Shown here: positions 27,721 to 37,156 of the stretch, piece after piece
Layout of the letters: the number at the start of each line of letters is the position of its first letter
Position numbering within the stretch: position 1 is the stretch's first letter
NCBI GenBank assembly: GCA_051294375.1
Contig: CM119264.1
Location: 3,267,575-3,331,574 of the forward strand
DNA length: 64,000 nt
Direction: 5' to 3'
Source: Paraspadella gotoi
Taxonomy: Eukaryota; Chaetognatha
Made by a program: the position numbers and the translations under genes
The notes under the pieces: generated by a model
The model's input: the letters and a program-made list of their open reading frames with translations, nothing else
Database searches by the model: none
What the model was told of the DNA's origin: nothing

Positions 27721-29325
27721 TAAAAAAGCAAGAAACAAGTTGGAAAAAAGAGAGTAAAAAAAATAAAGAAAATTATTAACCAAATCATTTCATAATAAAA
27801 TGTTTTTTTAGCCCCTGGTGTTTCTGGTCAATCCCAGCGAAGTTCAGTCGCAACGGTTGGTAGAGGTAAGACTTTTAGAGTCTTAGAGTCTTAGATTCTT
27901 AGAGTCTGAGAGTCTGAGAGTCTGAGAGTCTGAGAGTCTGAGAGTCTGAGAGTCTGAGAGTCTGAGAGTCTTAGAGTCTTAGAGTCTGAGAGTCTGAGAG
28001 TCTGAGAGTCTTAGAGTCTAAATCGAATTAACGGCGAATCTAGCAAAATTATTGATGTATTGATTGATTTATTGATTGATTTACAGTTTCGATGAGACCG
28101 GTGAAGGCTTCAGATCAAGATAAGCAGGCAACCAAGAAATTATTTTGATTGATTGGTTGATAAATTGAGTGATGCATCACTAAATTATACATATATCTTC
28201 ATTCATATCACTATATATATATATATAAGCTTATATATAAGCTTATACTATGCTTATTCAGATAATCATTAGTTAATTTAATAATTCATTCCTTCATTCA
28301 TACACTGATTTATTCATTATATTCAGTCATTTATTCAATCATTCAATAATTCATTCATTCCTTCATTCATTCATTCAGTCATTTATTCATTCATTCAATA
28401 ATTCATTCATTCATTCATTCCATTTATTCCCTCCCCTAATTTTCTCTTTCCTCAGACGGAGGCGAGTCGTGCCATTCTCAACCAATTCGTCGCCACATTT
28501 CGAACGGAGAAAACCGAAGCTGCGGCGGAACCCAAGCGATTCTTACGGTTTGACGCGGACGCGTTGAAGCAAGGTCACAGCCTGGAGGCCGTCTTCGATG
28601 TGAAGAAGCAAGAGATCGATATTAGGTCTAATTCTAAAAGGAGAGAAGGGGTAGTCGGGGGCAGAAGGTCACAGCCTGGATGTTGTTTTCGATGTGACCG
28701 ATATCTGATCTAGTTCTAAGAGGAAGAGGAATGTGAATTAGTGAATAAAAGTATTATAAAATTTAATATGAATCAAATGAAGGAATATATTGACTGAATG
28801 AATAACTAACTTATAAAAATTTAAGTTAGTCAATTAGTCAATTTCTATTATATTATCTCGTTCTGTAGGTTTCTATTTTGTTATATTTGCTGAAACGGAA
28901 AGAACCTCGAATCTAAGCGATTACTAGAGCCACCTTTTGTTTTTAAACAAAATATATAAAGAATAAAAGACGGAATTCACGTTCATTGTGTGTGGAACGC
29001 TCATTGGTAATAACCGAGAAATGCTCGCGATAAGAAAGCGCAACAGATTTGAATTACCGTTCTTTGTTTCAAGAATCATAACAATAAATACGAATCTAAA
29101 AAAAAATTACGTATGCGACAAGAAAGAGTAATTTTTAATTTGTCACAAAGGTTGATTTTTTTAAGTCAGACAAATCAAATTAAAAAAAAGTAAATCATTT
29201 TAAATTAGAATTATATTATAATTAGAATTATTGCATCAGAGATGTAATCGATATGGACGAGGATGACATCGAAGAAATCATCACGGGGGACATCATTATG
29301 TCAGGTTTTGTCACCTTTAGATAAC

Positions 29326-29365
<40 letters not shown>

Positions 29366-32300
29366 CTCGAGAGAGAGAGAGAGAGAGAGAGAGAGATCAT
29401 CATATCAGGTTGTGTCACCTCTAAAACAAAACAAAAAAAAAGAACAATTTCATAAATCAAAAATTTAACAAATCAATTTCATGATAATAAATAGACTTTG
29501 TCGTTTTTTCTCTTTTTCTTCGTTATCATCCCTGTCATTTTCATGTTCATTTACATTTACATTTACGAATAAAGTCCCTTTTTTCTTCTATCATAAACCA
29601 TTTTGTGATGTTAGCACTCGAAGTTAGTCCCATTAGTGCGGGACCTCCCTGTATTTCATGAATGATTTATATTCATTTTATTGAATATAAGATCATTTCA
29701 ACGAATTCCAATCGACGGTTTTTATTGCTCAACGCCTCCTTCAGTATTCGACACTCAAACTGTTTTCTCCCCCTCCTCTTCCTCCTCTCGTCCAGGAGTA
29801 GAGAGCAACGCTTTCCGCATGTTCATCACATTTGTCATCATCACCAACGCGGCTTTGATCGGCGTCCGCACGGACGATCAGTTGGACCGACAATTCCAGC
29901 CTCTTTTCTCCACCGTCGACTCCGCAGTCCTCGTCATCTTTGTCGCCGAGATGCTGCTCAAGATGTATGCCAGCTTCATTCTCTACTGGCACGTGAGTGA
30001 AGATGTATGTCAGCTTCATTCTCTACTGGCACGTGAGTGAAGATGTATGCCAGCTTCATTCTCTACTGGCACGTGAGTGAAGATGTCTGCCAGCTTCATT
30101 CTCTACTGGCACCTGAGTGAAGATATCTGCCAGCTTCATTCTCTACTGGCACGTGAGTGAAGATGTATGCCAGCTTCATTCTCTACTGGCACGTGAGTGA
30201 AGATGTATGCCAGCTTCATTCTCTTCTGGCACATGAGGGGAGAATGCGGAGATGTATGCCAGCTTCATTTACTACTGGCACGTGATTGAGGGTAAATGTA
30301 TACCAGTTTCATTCTCTACTGACACATCAGTGAAGAGGAGAAGTGTAATCGGGCATTGTGCAATTTTTCTCCATCTATTAACGCGACAATTTTACCTGTG
30401 TACCGATGGCTCATCTGCTTATGACCATTGAGGTAGCGGGAACAATCCCCGTTGGGTACCCAATATGCGGCAAGTGAGAGGATACCCCTAAACCGCCCTG
30501 GGTGCATTAAAATCCTCAAGCCCGTTCCCTTATATATACGGACAATAGTAATTATCCCTCTCAGCTGCGTAGTCCGCCAGCTTTATTAATCATTTTCTAT
30601 TGTAAGTCAGAAGACGGTTGAAAAAAACTTTTATTTGTGAACGGAATATAAATTTGTTTGTTCCTTTTTTTAATAAAGTCAATAATCAGTGGGAAGAGTG
30701 GTACTAAAAGAACTAGAACTAATTCATATTTACAGTTTATAGATGAGACATGAAACGTTTTCTTTCTTTTTGAAGGACATGTGGAACATTCTTGACTTCA
30801 TCATCGTCATTTGTCTTCTTTTCAACAACGAATTTTCTGGCATCAGTTCGTCACTCAGCGTGGTGAGGGTCGCTGGTGATGTTATTGATCAGGGACAAAA
30901 AAAAAGAGAGAGATTCTTGATTGAAAGCTGGCAGAGTCCGGAGATGTTTTTTCCTTTGTAAGAAGTCATCAGAAAAGCATGGAATCTCTAAGAACTTAAA
31001 TTATAGATTCTGGCAACAACCAATCCGATAGTTAAAAAAAAAGCTTTAAACCATCATAGCCTGTACAAAGACAGGGGAAAGATTCATTTATTAAATGAAA
31101 GGATAATTTTTATATTCGTCGTATAAACTGCCCTCTCTCGTTCTATTTGTTTTTTCTCGCCCAGATTCGAATTCTGAGAATCTTGCGCATTCTCCGCGCT
31201 TTTCGTTCTCTCAGAAATTTCCCGATTTTAGCGGGACTCTCGGTTCTCATAGAAACGATCATCAGGTTGGGATACGATGGAGGGAATTTGGGTAATTTGT
31301 GCTTTTGTGTAATTAGTTAATTCTTTATTCATTTAATTATTATTTATTCATGTTGCGTTCTTGTTTTTTAGCTTATTTATTCATTCATTTGTTCATCGTT
31401 AATTCTTTTATCTTATTAAATAACTTCTTAACTCTTACTTTCTTTTTTCATTCATTCATTCATTCATTCATTCATTCATTCATTCATTCATTCATTCATT
31501 CATTCATTCATTCATTCATTTATTCATTCATTTCCAGATCCGTGCCCGATATGCTCAACATCGGGTTTCTGCTGATGATCTTCCTTTGCGTCATCTCAAT
31601 CCTGGGAGCCTCCATCTTTAACGATATGAAATACTTTGAGAATTTCACCAGCACAATGTGGACGAACTTCGTCAGCGTTACTGAAGGTCTTGCAACTTCA
31701 CTAAAGGGAAAAGGGAACTATATAGATTCCTCCATCGATTTTTAATTTTGTCAGCAACTCGTTTTACTCATTTTTTACCCTATTTTTTTGACACGCTAAA
31801 CGTTTCTCTGATTACGCGAAGTAGATTGTGTGAATCAAAAAACTATAATATCAATAGTTAGTGTTATGTCTCGAATAGACGAAAAAAATCCTCGTTTAAA
31901 AAATTCATTCGGGAAGTGAGGTAACGAAGCCTTACCAGTGGCATTGTCACCGTCGAACATCTCGAAAATAATTATTTTTATTTAATATGTTTGAAAGGAA
32001 AATACAAAAATTCAGAATGCGGGTTCTGCCTTGTATGCACATCAAGTAAAAATGTTTTTAAAAGTTTTAGGCACTTCCATGTCTTGGGGCTTGGGGGCAA
32101 AAGGGCGAATTAAAAAAATTTTACCTTTTAATCAGTAAAACAATGACATTCAAGATGAGTAGATTTTAATTTTTTTTCTTCACTGAAATTTTTATTAAGA
32201 GAAATAAAAAGAAAGCTAAAAATAAATTATCTTTTTTCTATTTAAAAAAAAATTATCAATACAATTTAACACAATGATGTCTTCCTTTGCAATATGTCCT

Positions 32301-35083
32301 CAGCTATGTAATTTTTAAAAATTTTATTAGATAAACAAGCAGTGTGTCAAGCTTTTTGTTTGCAGTTGAAGATAATGAAAAATGACGATTTTTTCTCCAC
32401 AGACAAGAAGGTAGACGTCCAGACTGTTTATATTAAGCTGAAAACATTTTTGTATTATCATTTTTTTATTTCAAAAAAACATTTTATCAAGCTACTACAT
32501 AAATTTTTGCTTGTTTTTTACTTTAACTGAAAAAATGCAAGCAATTTTATGCAGTAGAGAAAATTAATTGTAATCAAAATGTAATTAGTCTTTCCTTTTT
32601 CAAATAAGAAAGAAAAACAACAAAATTTCATATAGCTTCAATGAAATTTTTAATGCAAAAAAACTGTTATACTTTTAACTTCATTTAAATAAAGGCTGTG
32701 TAAAGATTTATGCGATTAAAATTTAATAAAACTTATTTAGAAAGGTGTCCCATGATTAGGTCTTAAATTTAATACCTCGCCCACGTTCCTATCTCTTTTC
32801 TTTCAAAAGTTATTCAAGAAAATATACTTTTTTTACCTTTAGAGAACTAAAAGATTGAACTACGCAGTACAAATCTTTGTTAAATAAAATTTCGGCAGAG
32901 CAGGAGTATCTCAATTATTCCTATTGGTACAATACCTAAATTTCAAAATAAAACCTAAAGAAAAAATTTTCTGCCCTCTAGAGACTTATGACTATCAGGT
33001 GTACCCAATTGTCTTACTCATTTATCGATTATGTTGGAAGAAAGAACAGTGAAACGTTTCCTCTTTTTTTTAAATAGTTTTGTACTAGCGCGTCAGAAAT
33101 CTAAGAAGAAACTCGAAAATTTTATTTTCTGACAAAATTTGCCTTTCAAGGCTGACGTTTATGACTATATCTCAGAAATCATTGTAGGAATTTAAAAAAC
33201 GGTTTTTGCAAAGTGAATTATGATATCATCCTCCAGGGACCGCGCATAAAAATTTATAAAAAAAATATATATGATATGAGCTCTCGGGTGAGGTATCTAA
33301 ACTATAAGATAATTGTAAAATTTGTAATGTTTATGAATAAGATTGATTTAAATGAATGTTGGATATAATAACCGATCAAATTGACCTCATGTCATTTTCT
33401 TGTGACATCTTTCAAACTATTAAATTGGTTGTTGCCATAATCTCTAATCTATGTTCTTAGAGATTCCACGCTTTACTGATGGATCCCCCATTGCTATCTA
33501 TAACCCGGACAGACGGATGGTGGGATTCCTACTACGAAATTCGTTATCACCCTCGACTCCTCATCAGCAAATGGGGCGGCGCTTATGCCATCGTCTTTGG
33601 CCTTTACTTCGTCGGTGCCATCTCCATCGGTGCATTTCTCTTCAAGAATCTCGTCATTGCCGCCGTCATCAACAATCTGGCGGTGAGGCCATAATCGCTG
33701 ATTGTGATAATTGTCAAATTGTAATAGCTCCGCTTGATTCCTCGCTCCTTCTTGATTTCCGCTCCACTCAGACAGAGATGGAGGCGTCGAAGAGAAAGGA
33801 GCAACAGGAGCGAGAGTTGATCAACGCGACAAGAATGGAAAGTGGAGCAGCGGACAAAGAGGACAAATCGCATGGGATTGAGGAGCGAGAGAATATGGGG
33901 GGATTTTATGATCTCACTAAGGTTCTTTTTTATTAATACGAAAAACAGTATTAACAAAATCAGATACAGTAAGGGCGTAAAAGACTGGAAACAATATACA
34001 AGTAAAAACTAAACTATTAAACAAAAGACTCTTACGTTTAAACTGGAACTATGAATAAAATGTTATGAACTTATTTATAAGAAACTGTGAAATAAAACGT
34101 TCAAGAACGTTCAATGAGTAGATGTCAAATTAGTATGCGTAGACTCAATCTATGACATAGTTTTGTTGTAAAATTTAAACTATCTCTTTATTTATAAATT
34201 AATTAGAGCAGTTTATATTATAATCATCACTGCCCAAACAACCTCGAAATATTTAACAAAAAATGTTTTTACAATGCACTGAAATCTCTGTAAAAGATTA
34301 ATTGTGGTATCTATTTTACCTCCTACGATCGCGAATTGCACATTTAATTAAATTTAAAACAACGCTGCCATATTCAAATTCAAATTTTGTTTTTTTCCCA
34401 TTTTCTTAGTTATTCAGTCTGGAAAATCAAAAGCCTCTAGAAGTGACTGACTTGTCGACTCTAACTTACGACAAATTCGCCCGATTCACTTTTCTCGTCA
34501 CTGCCTTCGAGGAGAACCTGGCAGAGTACGCCAACATCAAGGAACATTTGGACCAGATCGTCAATATGATTTGGGACATCAATCAGGCCAAGGTGGGGTC
34601 ACTTCAATGTGTAGCGTAAGTCAAACCAGGCTAAGGTCAATTTAGTGTGAGGCATCAATCAGACCAGTGTGAGACAACAGATGACTTGGAATTGACTAAT
34701 TTAGGTATCGAATTAATGTGGGGAATCAATTAAAAAGTCCCATTGCGTGCTGTGTAGATTCAATGAACGTTTCATCTACGAAATTTGAATATTAGTCATC
34801 GAGTAATCAACTTGATAATTTTAAGTGAAGCATCAGACTAGGGTTTGATAAGAGACATATGAGTCAGATGGGCCTATTCTTCCCTTGCAATCGTTCATGA
34901 CGAGCCATCTCCGCTTTGCCTTCTCTTGCAGCAACATCAAGATTTGGCCGGCGACATGATCGACATTAAAGTTCATCGACACACGATCGTCAACGAACCG
35001 AGATCGAGTTACATTCCATACGGAACCGACATCGATGAAGTGCAGTCAGCCAGAATATTTACCATTTTACCAGGTTGAGATGG

Positions 35084-35122
<39 letters not shown>

Positions 35123-35677
35123 AGAGAGAGAGAGAAGAGAGGAAGAGAGAGAGAGAGAGAGAAGAGAGAAAGAAAGACAGAGACAGACTTTCTTTCTGTT
35201 GGTAGGAGGCGCTGGCTGAAGAATCGCGTATTCGATTTGAATCAAAACGAAGAAAAAGTTTGATACGAATTCAATCGGCGCTCGAAGTACAACACAATAT
35301 GCAGGTAATTTTAATTCAGTGTTTATGTTTATGAAATTGGTACAACAAATATAAAAATTATCTATTCATTTAATAAATAAGCTATCTTGCTTGGCTTTAT
35401 TGTTATTGTTATTGTTATTAACTCATTATTTTCTTTTTCCTTATCTTAAAGTTCTTCCGAAAGCCCCTTAATTCCTTTTTTTTTAAATATTCCTTTTTAA
35501 TGTTAGTCTATGAAATATCAGTTAAATATTTAATATGAAAAACATGTACTACAGGATCTTCGTCGTCGACTGTCGCACAATCTGACTCGATTGGGGAGCA
35601 TCTCTGCAGCCGCACCAAAGGAGAGGGAGATGATGACGAGGATGTCGAAGAAGAGAAAGAGGGAGAAGGAAGAATGA
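27457..35677 (+). CDS. CATSPER4: CATSPER4-like sperm cation channel subunit, 14 exons, 590 aa predicted
   Basis: This is the pore-forming subunit 4 of CatSper, the Ca2+ channel of the sperm flagellum that works as a CatSper1-4 heterotetramer. I joined 14 exons by GT-AG sites with matching phases: 27457-27573, 27812-27865, 28456-28625, 29240-29304, 29796-29992, 30776-30862, 31165-31265, 31538-31686, 33513-33682, 33772-33921, 34410-34592, 34932-35039, 35206-35304, 35555-35677. The product has one six-helix domain: S1 about 142-159, S2 173-198, S3 204-218, S4 231-248, S5 268-290, pore helix 297-313, S6 337-366. The filter TEDGW (312-316) fits the CatSper TxDxW motif. Assignment to subunit 4 rests on stretches I recall from human CATSPER4: LFSTVD before S2 (human LFSTID), WNILDFIIV in S3 (WNILNFIIV), SVPDM at S5, EDGW in the pore (QDGW) and the C-terminal helix. 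The human protein is about 470 aa; this one has longer termini. Exons 1-2 and the exon 12 donor are the least certain parts. Confidence 0.88.
27812..27865 (+). CDS. CATSPER4: CATSPER4 exon 2
   Basis: A 54-bp exon lies between a strong acceptor (tgtttttttag) and a strong donor (GAG|gtaaga). It is phase 0 at both ends and encodes 18 residues, PLVFLVNPSEVQSQRLVE. An 8-bp tandem repeat begins almost directly after the donor. Confidence 0.6.
27878..28020 (+). repeat. 8-bp tandem repeat in CATSPER4 intron 2
   Basis: Units of AGTCTGAG, with AGTCTTAG variants at both ends, begin about a dozen bases after the exon 2 donor. About 17 units follow. The rest of intron 2 (28021-28455) is AT-rich with (ATTC)n at 28285-28430 and no recognised coding exon. 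Confidence 0.85.
28456..28625 (+). CDS. CATSPER4: CATSPER4 exon 3, cytoplasmic N-terminal region
   Basis: The acceptor is tttcctcag and the donor ATTAG|gtctaa. The exon encodes 56 codons plus two bases, residues 58-114, ending KKQEIDI. The QEI stretch corresponds to the QEI that precedes S1 in human CATSPER4. The last 55 bases plus the donor are duplicated, diverged, about 94 bp downstream. Confidence 0.8.
28665..28730 (+). repeat. Diverged copy of CATSPER4 exon 3 end inside intron 3
   Basis: The sequence beginning aaggtcacagcctgga repeats 28571-28640 (exon 3 end, donor and first intron bases) with an internal deletion and substitutions. The GT of the donor has become AT here, so this copy cannot act as a normal 5' splice site. 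Confidence 0.8.
29240..29304 (+). CDS. CATSPER4: CATSPER4 exon 4, pre-S1 linker
   Basis: A 65-bp exon with acceptor ttgcatcag and donor TCAG|gttttg. It takes phase 2 from exon 3 and leaves phase 1 for exon 5. It encodes an acidic linker, residues 115-135 (DVIDMDEDDIEEIITG...). A diverged copy of the exon end plus donor lies at 29394-29428, beyond a (GA)n tract. Confidence 0.8.
29394..29428 (+). repeat. Diverged copy of CATSPER4 exon 4 end plus donor in intron 4
   Basis: The stretch atcatcatatcaggttgtg followed by tcacctcta copies 29292-29321 (atcattatgtcag|gttttg, tcaccttta). The GT donor is kept. A (GA)n tract at 29331-29395 separates the two copies. Confidence 0.75.
29796..29992 (+). CDS. 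CATSPER4: CATSPER4 exon 5, S1 and S2
   Basis: The acceptor is tcgtccag and the donor CAC|gtgagt. It encodes residues 136-201: S1 (FRMFITFVIITNAALIGV), the RTDDQLD loop, LFSTVD and S2. The last 32 bases and the donor form the first unit of a 40-bp tandem array that runs on into intron 5. Confidence 0.92.
29961..30335 (+). repeat. 40-bp minisatellite containing exon 5 end and 5' splice site
   Basis: Seven contiguous 40-bp units start at 29961, 30001, 30041, 30081, 30121, 30161 and 30201; an eighth starts at 30250 and a decayed ninth near 30294. Unit 1 is the real end of exon 5 plus its donor. GTGAGT is intact in units 1, 2, 3, 5 and 6, mutated to CTGAGT in unit 4 and ATGAGG in unit 7, and weakened to GTGATT in unit 8. 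Forty is not a multiple of three, so use of any single downstream donor shifts the frame. Confidence 0.95.
30348..30557 (+). mobile_element. tRNA-related SINE copy in CATSPER4 intron 5, diverged
   Basis: This aligns in order with 45536-45800: tcgggcattg, ccgatggctca, cttatgaccattgag, a degenerate B box (gggaacaatcccc), tgcgg, gtgagag, cctaaac, ctcaagcccgttccc, then acggacaatagtaattatc. It is the older-looking of two copies in the window. Confidence 0.7.
30776..30862 (+). CDS. CATSPER4: CATSPER4 exon 6, S3
   Basis: The acceptor is tttttgaag and the donor GTG|gtgagg. The exon is 87 bp, phase 0/0, and encodes residues 202-230. It begins DMWNILDFIIVICLL, a close match to S3 of mammalian CATSPER4. 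Confidence 0.92.
31048..31118 (+). repeat. Short dispersed repeat in CATSPER4 intron 6
   Basis: The sequence aaaccatcatagcctgtac, aaagacagggg and ttaaatgaaaggataattttta repeats 4912-4985 and 11245-11320. The family may be the 3' end of a SINE or LINE. Confidence 0.65.
31165..31265 (+). CDS. CATSPER4: CATSPER4 exon 7, S4 voltage sensor
   Basis: The acceptor is ctcgcccag and the donor ATCAG|gttggg. It encodes residues 231-263 plus two bases of R264. Arginines stand at 232, 235, 238, 241, 244 and 247, the every-third-residue pattern of a voltage sensor. Confidence 0.92.
31449..31531 (+). repeat. (ATTC)n before exon 8 acceptor
   Basis: About twenty ATTC tetranucleotides fill the end of intron 7 and stop six bases before the exon 8 acceptor, so they make up much of its pyrimidine-containing upstream region. 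Confidence 0.9.
31538..31686 (+). CDS. CATSPER4: CATSPER4 exon 8, S5 and pore helix
   Basis: The acceptor atttccag lies directly after an (ATTC)n tract; the donor is CTGAAG|gtcttg. It encodes residues 265-313, starting SVPDMLNI as in human CATSPER4 (SVPDMANI) and ending FVSVTE. The final G joins AC of exon 9 to give the pore aspartate D314. Confidence 0.92.
31687..33512 (+). other. CATSPER4 intron 8, largest intron, AT-rich
   Basis: About 1.8 kb of AT-rich sequence splits the pore codon D314. I see no coding exon, recognisable repeat or RNA gene in it. Confidence 0.6.
33513..33682 (+). CDS. CATSPER4: CATSPER4 exon 9, selectivity filter and S6
   Basis: The acceptor is cccggacag and the donor GCG|gtgagg. 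It encodes D314 to A370: the filter end DGWWD, a turret, then S6 (AYAIVFGLYFVGAISI...KNLVIAAVINNLA). The conserved asparagine pattern at the end of S6 aligns with NLFVIVVTTNL in human CATSPER4. Confidence 0.9.
33772..33921 (+). CDS. CATSPER4: CATSPER4 exon 10, post-S6 helix
   Basis: The acceptor is ccactcag and the donor AAG|gttctt. It is 150 bp, phase 0/0, residues 371-420. The product is strongly charged (MEASKRKEQQERELI) and probably a cytoplasmic helix continuing from S6. Confidence 0.85.
34410..34592 (+). CDS. CATSPER4: CATSPER4 exon 11, C-terminal helical segment
   Basis: The acceptor is ttttcttag and the donor AAG|gtgggg. It encodes residues 421-481. The stretch LSTLTYDKFARFTFLV followed by AFEENLAEYANIKEHLDQIV aligns with LSNLSENTCDNF and the following helix in human CATSPER4, including the EENL/QENL and EYxxIK/QYKEI spacing. 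Coiled coil is likely. Confidence 0.88.
34600..34690 (+). repeat. Decayed copies of CATSPER4 exon 11 end in intron 11
   Basis: Intron 11 begins with short degenerate repeats of the exon 11 end and donor: ccaggctaaggtcaattt, then gcatcaatcagaccagtgtg, echoing catcaatcaggccaaggtg at the exon border. Weaker echoes follow to about 34850. Confidence 0.6.
34932..35039 (+). CDS. CATSPER4: CATSPER4 exon 12
   Basis: The acceptor is ttctcttgcag. The in-frame choice is the weak donor GAA|gtgcag at 35040, giving residues 482-517 and phase 0. A better-looking donor, CCAG|gttgag at 35074, would join exon 13 in a frame that stops after five codons. Confidence 0.65.
35206..35304 (+). CDS. CATSPER4: CATSPER4 exon 13
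   Basis: The acceptor is ttctgttggtag and the donor CAG|gtaatt. It is 99 bp, phase 0/0, residues 518-550 (EALAEESRIRFESKRRK...), predicted helical and basic. The preceding intron holds a (GA)n tract at 35086-35166. Confidence 0.72.
35555..35677 (+). CDS. CATSPER4: CATSPER4 exon 14, C-terminus and stop
   Basis: The acceptor is tgtactacag. It encodes residues 551-590, beginning DLRRRLSHNLTRLGSISAA and ending in a basic/acidic tail, then TGA at 35675-35677. The purine-rich tail runs straight into a purine-rich minisatellite, which may have altered the C-terminus. Confidence 0.72.
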   Translation, partial: DLRRRLSHNLTRLGSISAAAPKEREMMTRMSKKRKREKEE

Positions 35678-36120
35678 GAGAGAGGAAGAGAAGGAGGCGG
35701 AGGAGAAGGAGGAATGAGTGGGAGGAAGAAAAGGAGCGGGAGGAGAATGAGGAATGAGAGGGAGGAAGGGAAGGAGGGAGAGGAAAGAAAGAAGGAGGAA
35801 TGAGATGGAGTAAGGGAAGGAAGGGAAGGAAAAGAAAGAAGGGAAGAAGGAGGAATGAGAAGGAGGAAGGGAAGGAGGGAGAGGAAAGGAAGAGGGAGGA
35901 ATGAGAGGGAGTAAGGGAAGGAAAGGAAAGAAGGAGGAATGAGAAGGAGGAAGAAGAGGAAGGGGATGATGAGCGGGACGTGGAAGGAGGAAAAGGAGGA
36001 AAGGTGATAAGAAAAGAAGAAAATATAGTGAGGGAGAAAGAGTAAGGTGGAAGAGGAAGAGGAAGAGGAAGAGAAAGAAAACGGAGGAAAAGAAAAGAGA
36101 AATCGATAAACATTTGAAAA
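35678..36120. repeat. Purine-rich minisatellite after CATSPER4 stop
   Basis: Degenerate units built from gaaggaggaatgagagggag and gagtaagggaaggaa run directly from the CATSPER4 stop codon and may be its 3' UTR. Three pyrimidine-strand frames of about 200 codons here are repeat artefacts. No canonical AATAAA is seen in this stretch; the nearest (36938) is over 1 kb away. Confidence 0.85.
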
Positions 36121-36232
36121 AAAGTTCCAATTTCTCATGTTATGATTTTATGATTTTAATTTGTATTAAATTATACTTTTAAAAGGAAACTGTCTGACTT
36201 TCTTCTTAAATAGAAGCATCTCTGTCTCTTTT

Positions 36233-36263
<31 letters not shown>

Positions 36264-36431
36264 TGCAGAAAAAGTTGATCATCGATTTTTTTTCGGTTGT
36301 AGAATTTTGGTGACATTTTGTGACACTTTTGTGACATTTTTGTGACGTTTGTGATGGTGAAGTTTGGTAATCGTCGTCCTCGATCTTTTCGTTTTGAGTT
36401 AAGGAAAGGTTGAGAGGGAGGATGGGAACAC

Positions 36432-36519
<88 letters not shown>

Positions 36520-36584
36520 AAGAGACAGGATGAGAGAGTGAGATTAAAAAAAGAAAGAAAGAAGAAGAAAGAAAGAAAATAGAA
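36121..36584. repeat. (TTTC)n, tgtgacattttg repeats and (GA)n
   Basis: (TTTC)n at 36230-36262, four or five copies of a ttgtgacattt motif at 36305-36355, and (GA)n at 36432-36525. No gene recognised. Confidence 0.85.
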
Positions 36585-36820
36585 NNNNNNNNNNNNNNNN
36601 NNNNNNNNNNNNNNNNNNNNNNNNNNNNNNNNNNNNNNNNNNNNNNNNNNNNNNNNNNNNNNNNNNNNNNNNNNNNNNNNNNNNNNNNNNNNNNNNNNNN
36701 NNNNNNNNNNNNNNNNNNNNNNNNNNNNNNNNNNNNNNNNNNNNNNNNNNNNNNNNNNNNNNNNNNNNNNNNNNNNNNNNNNNNNNNNNNNNNNNNNNNN
36801 NNNNNNNNNNNNNNNNNNNN
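36585..36820. other. 236-N assembly gap
   Basis: A run of N; open frames through it are meaningless. Confidence 0.99.
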
Positions 36821-37156
36821 GTGTGAACAACTGTCTCTTCGTTTAAAAAAGCATTTTTTTCCGCAACAGACACCAATTAAAGCTCGTCGCTTTGTACGAT
36901 TAACGTCACATACGGGTGACATCCGTATGACATCCGGAATAAAAGATAATTTGGTTTTTGACAATCCTTATAATTTGTTTCCTGCTCAGGTTGACATACT
37001 TCCAAAAACTTTGAACTGATACTTAAAACATTAGTTTTTCTATTTACTTATTTTAAATGTTCAACTCTGGACAACCTTTACAAAATATTACATTAGCTCT
37101 TCCGTTGTATTTTTTAATCAAATTACGTCGAAAAAAAGCAAAAAACAAAAAAAAAA
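36821..37156. other. Unique sequence between two gaps
   Basis: Contains gacatccgtatgacatccgg, similar to short cacccggatgt repeats at 46095-46180. No gene recognised. Confidence 0.4.

Noticed and set aside
28085-28146. Possible extra CATSPER4 exon with ATGAGACCG
   Set aside because: It has an acceptor-like tttacag but no GT donor in a usable position, and exons 2 and 3 already join in phase without it.
30743-30961. 72-codon frame starting MRHETFSFFLK
   Set aside because: Only 30776-30862 is exon; the upstream part lies before the acceptor and the downstream part is intron read-through.
35508-36138. Three minus-strand frames of about 200 codons
   Set aside because: They are antisense translations of the purine-rich minisatellite after CATSPER4, and all three frames are open because of composition.
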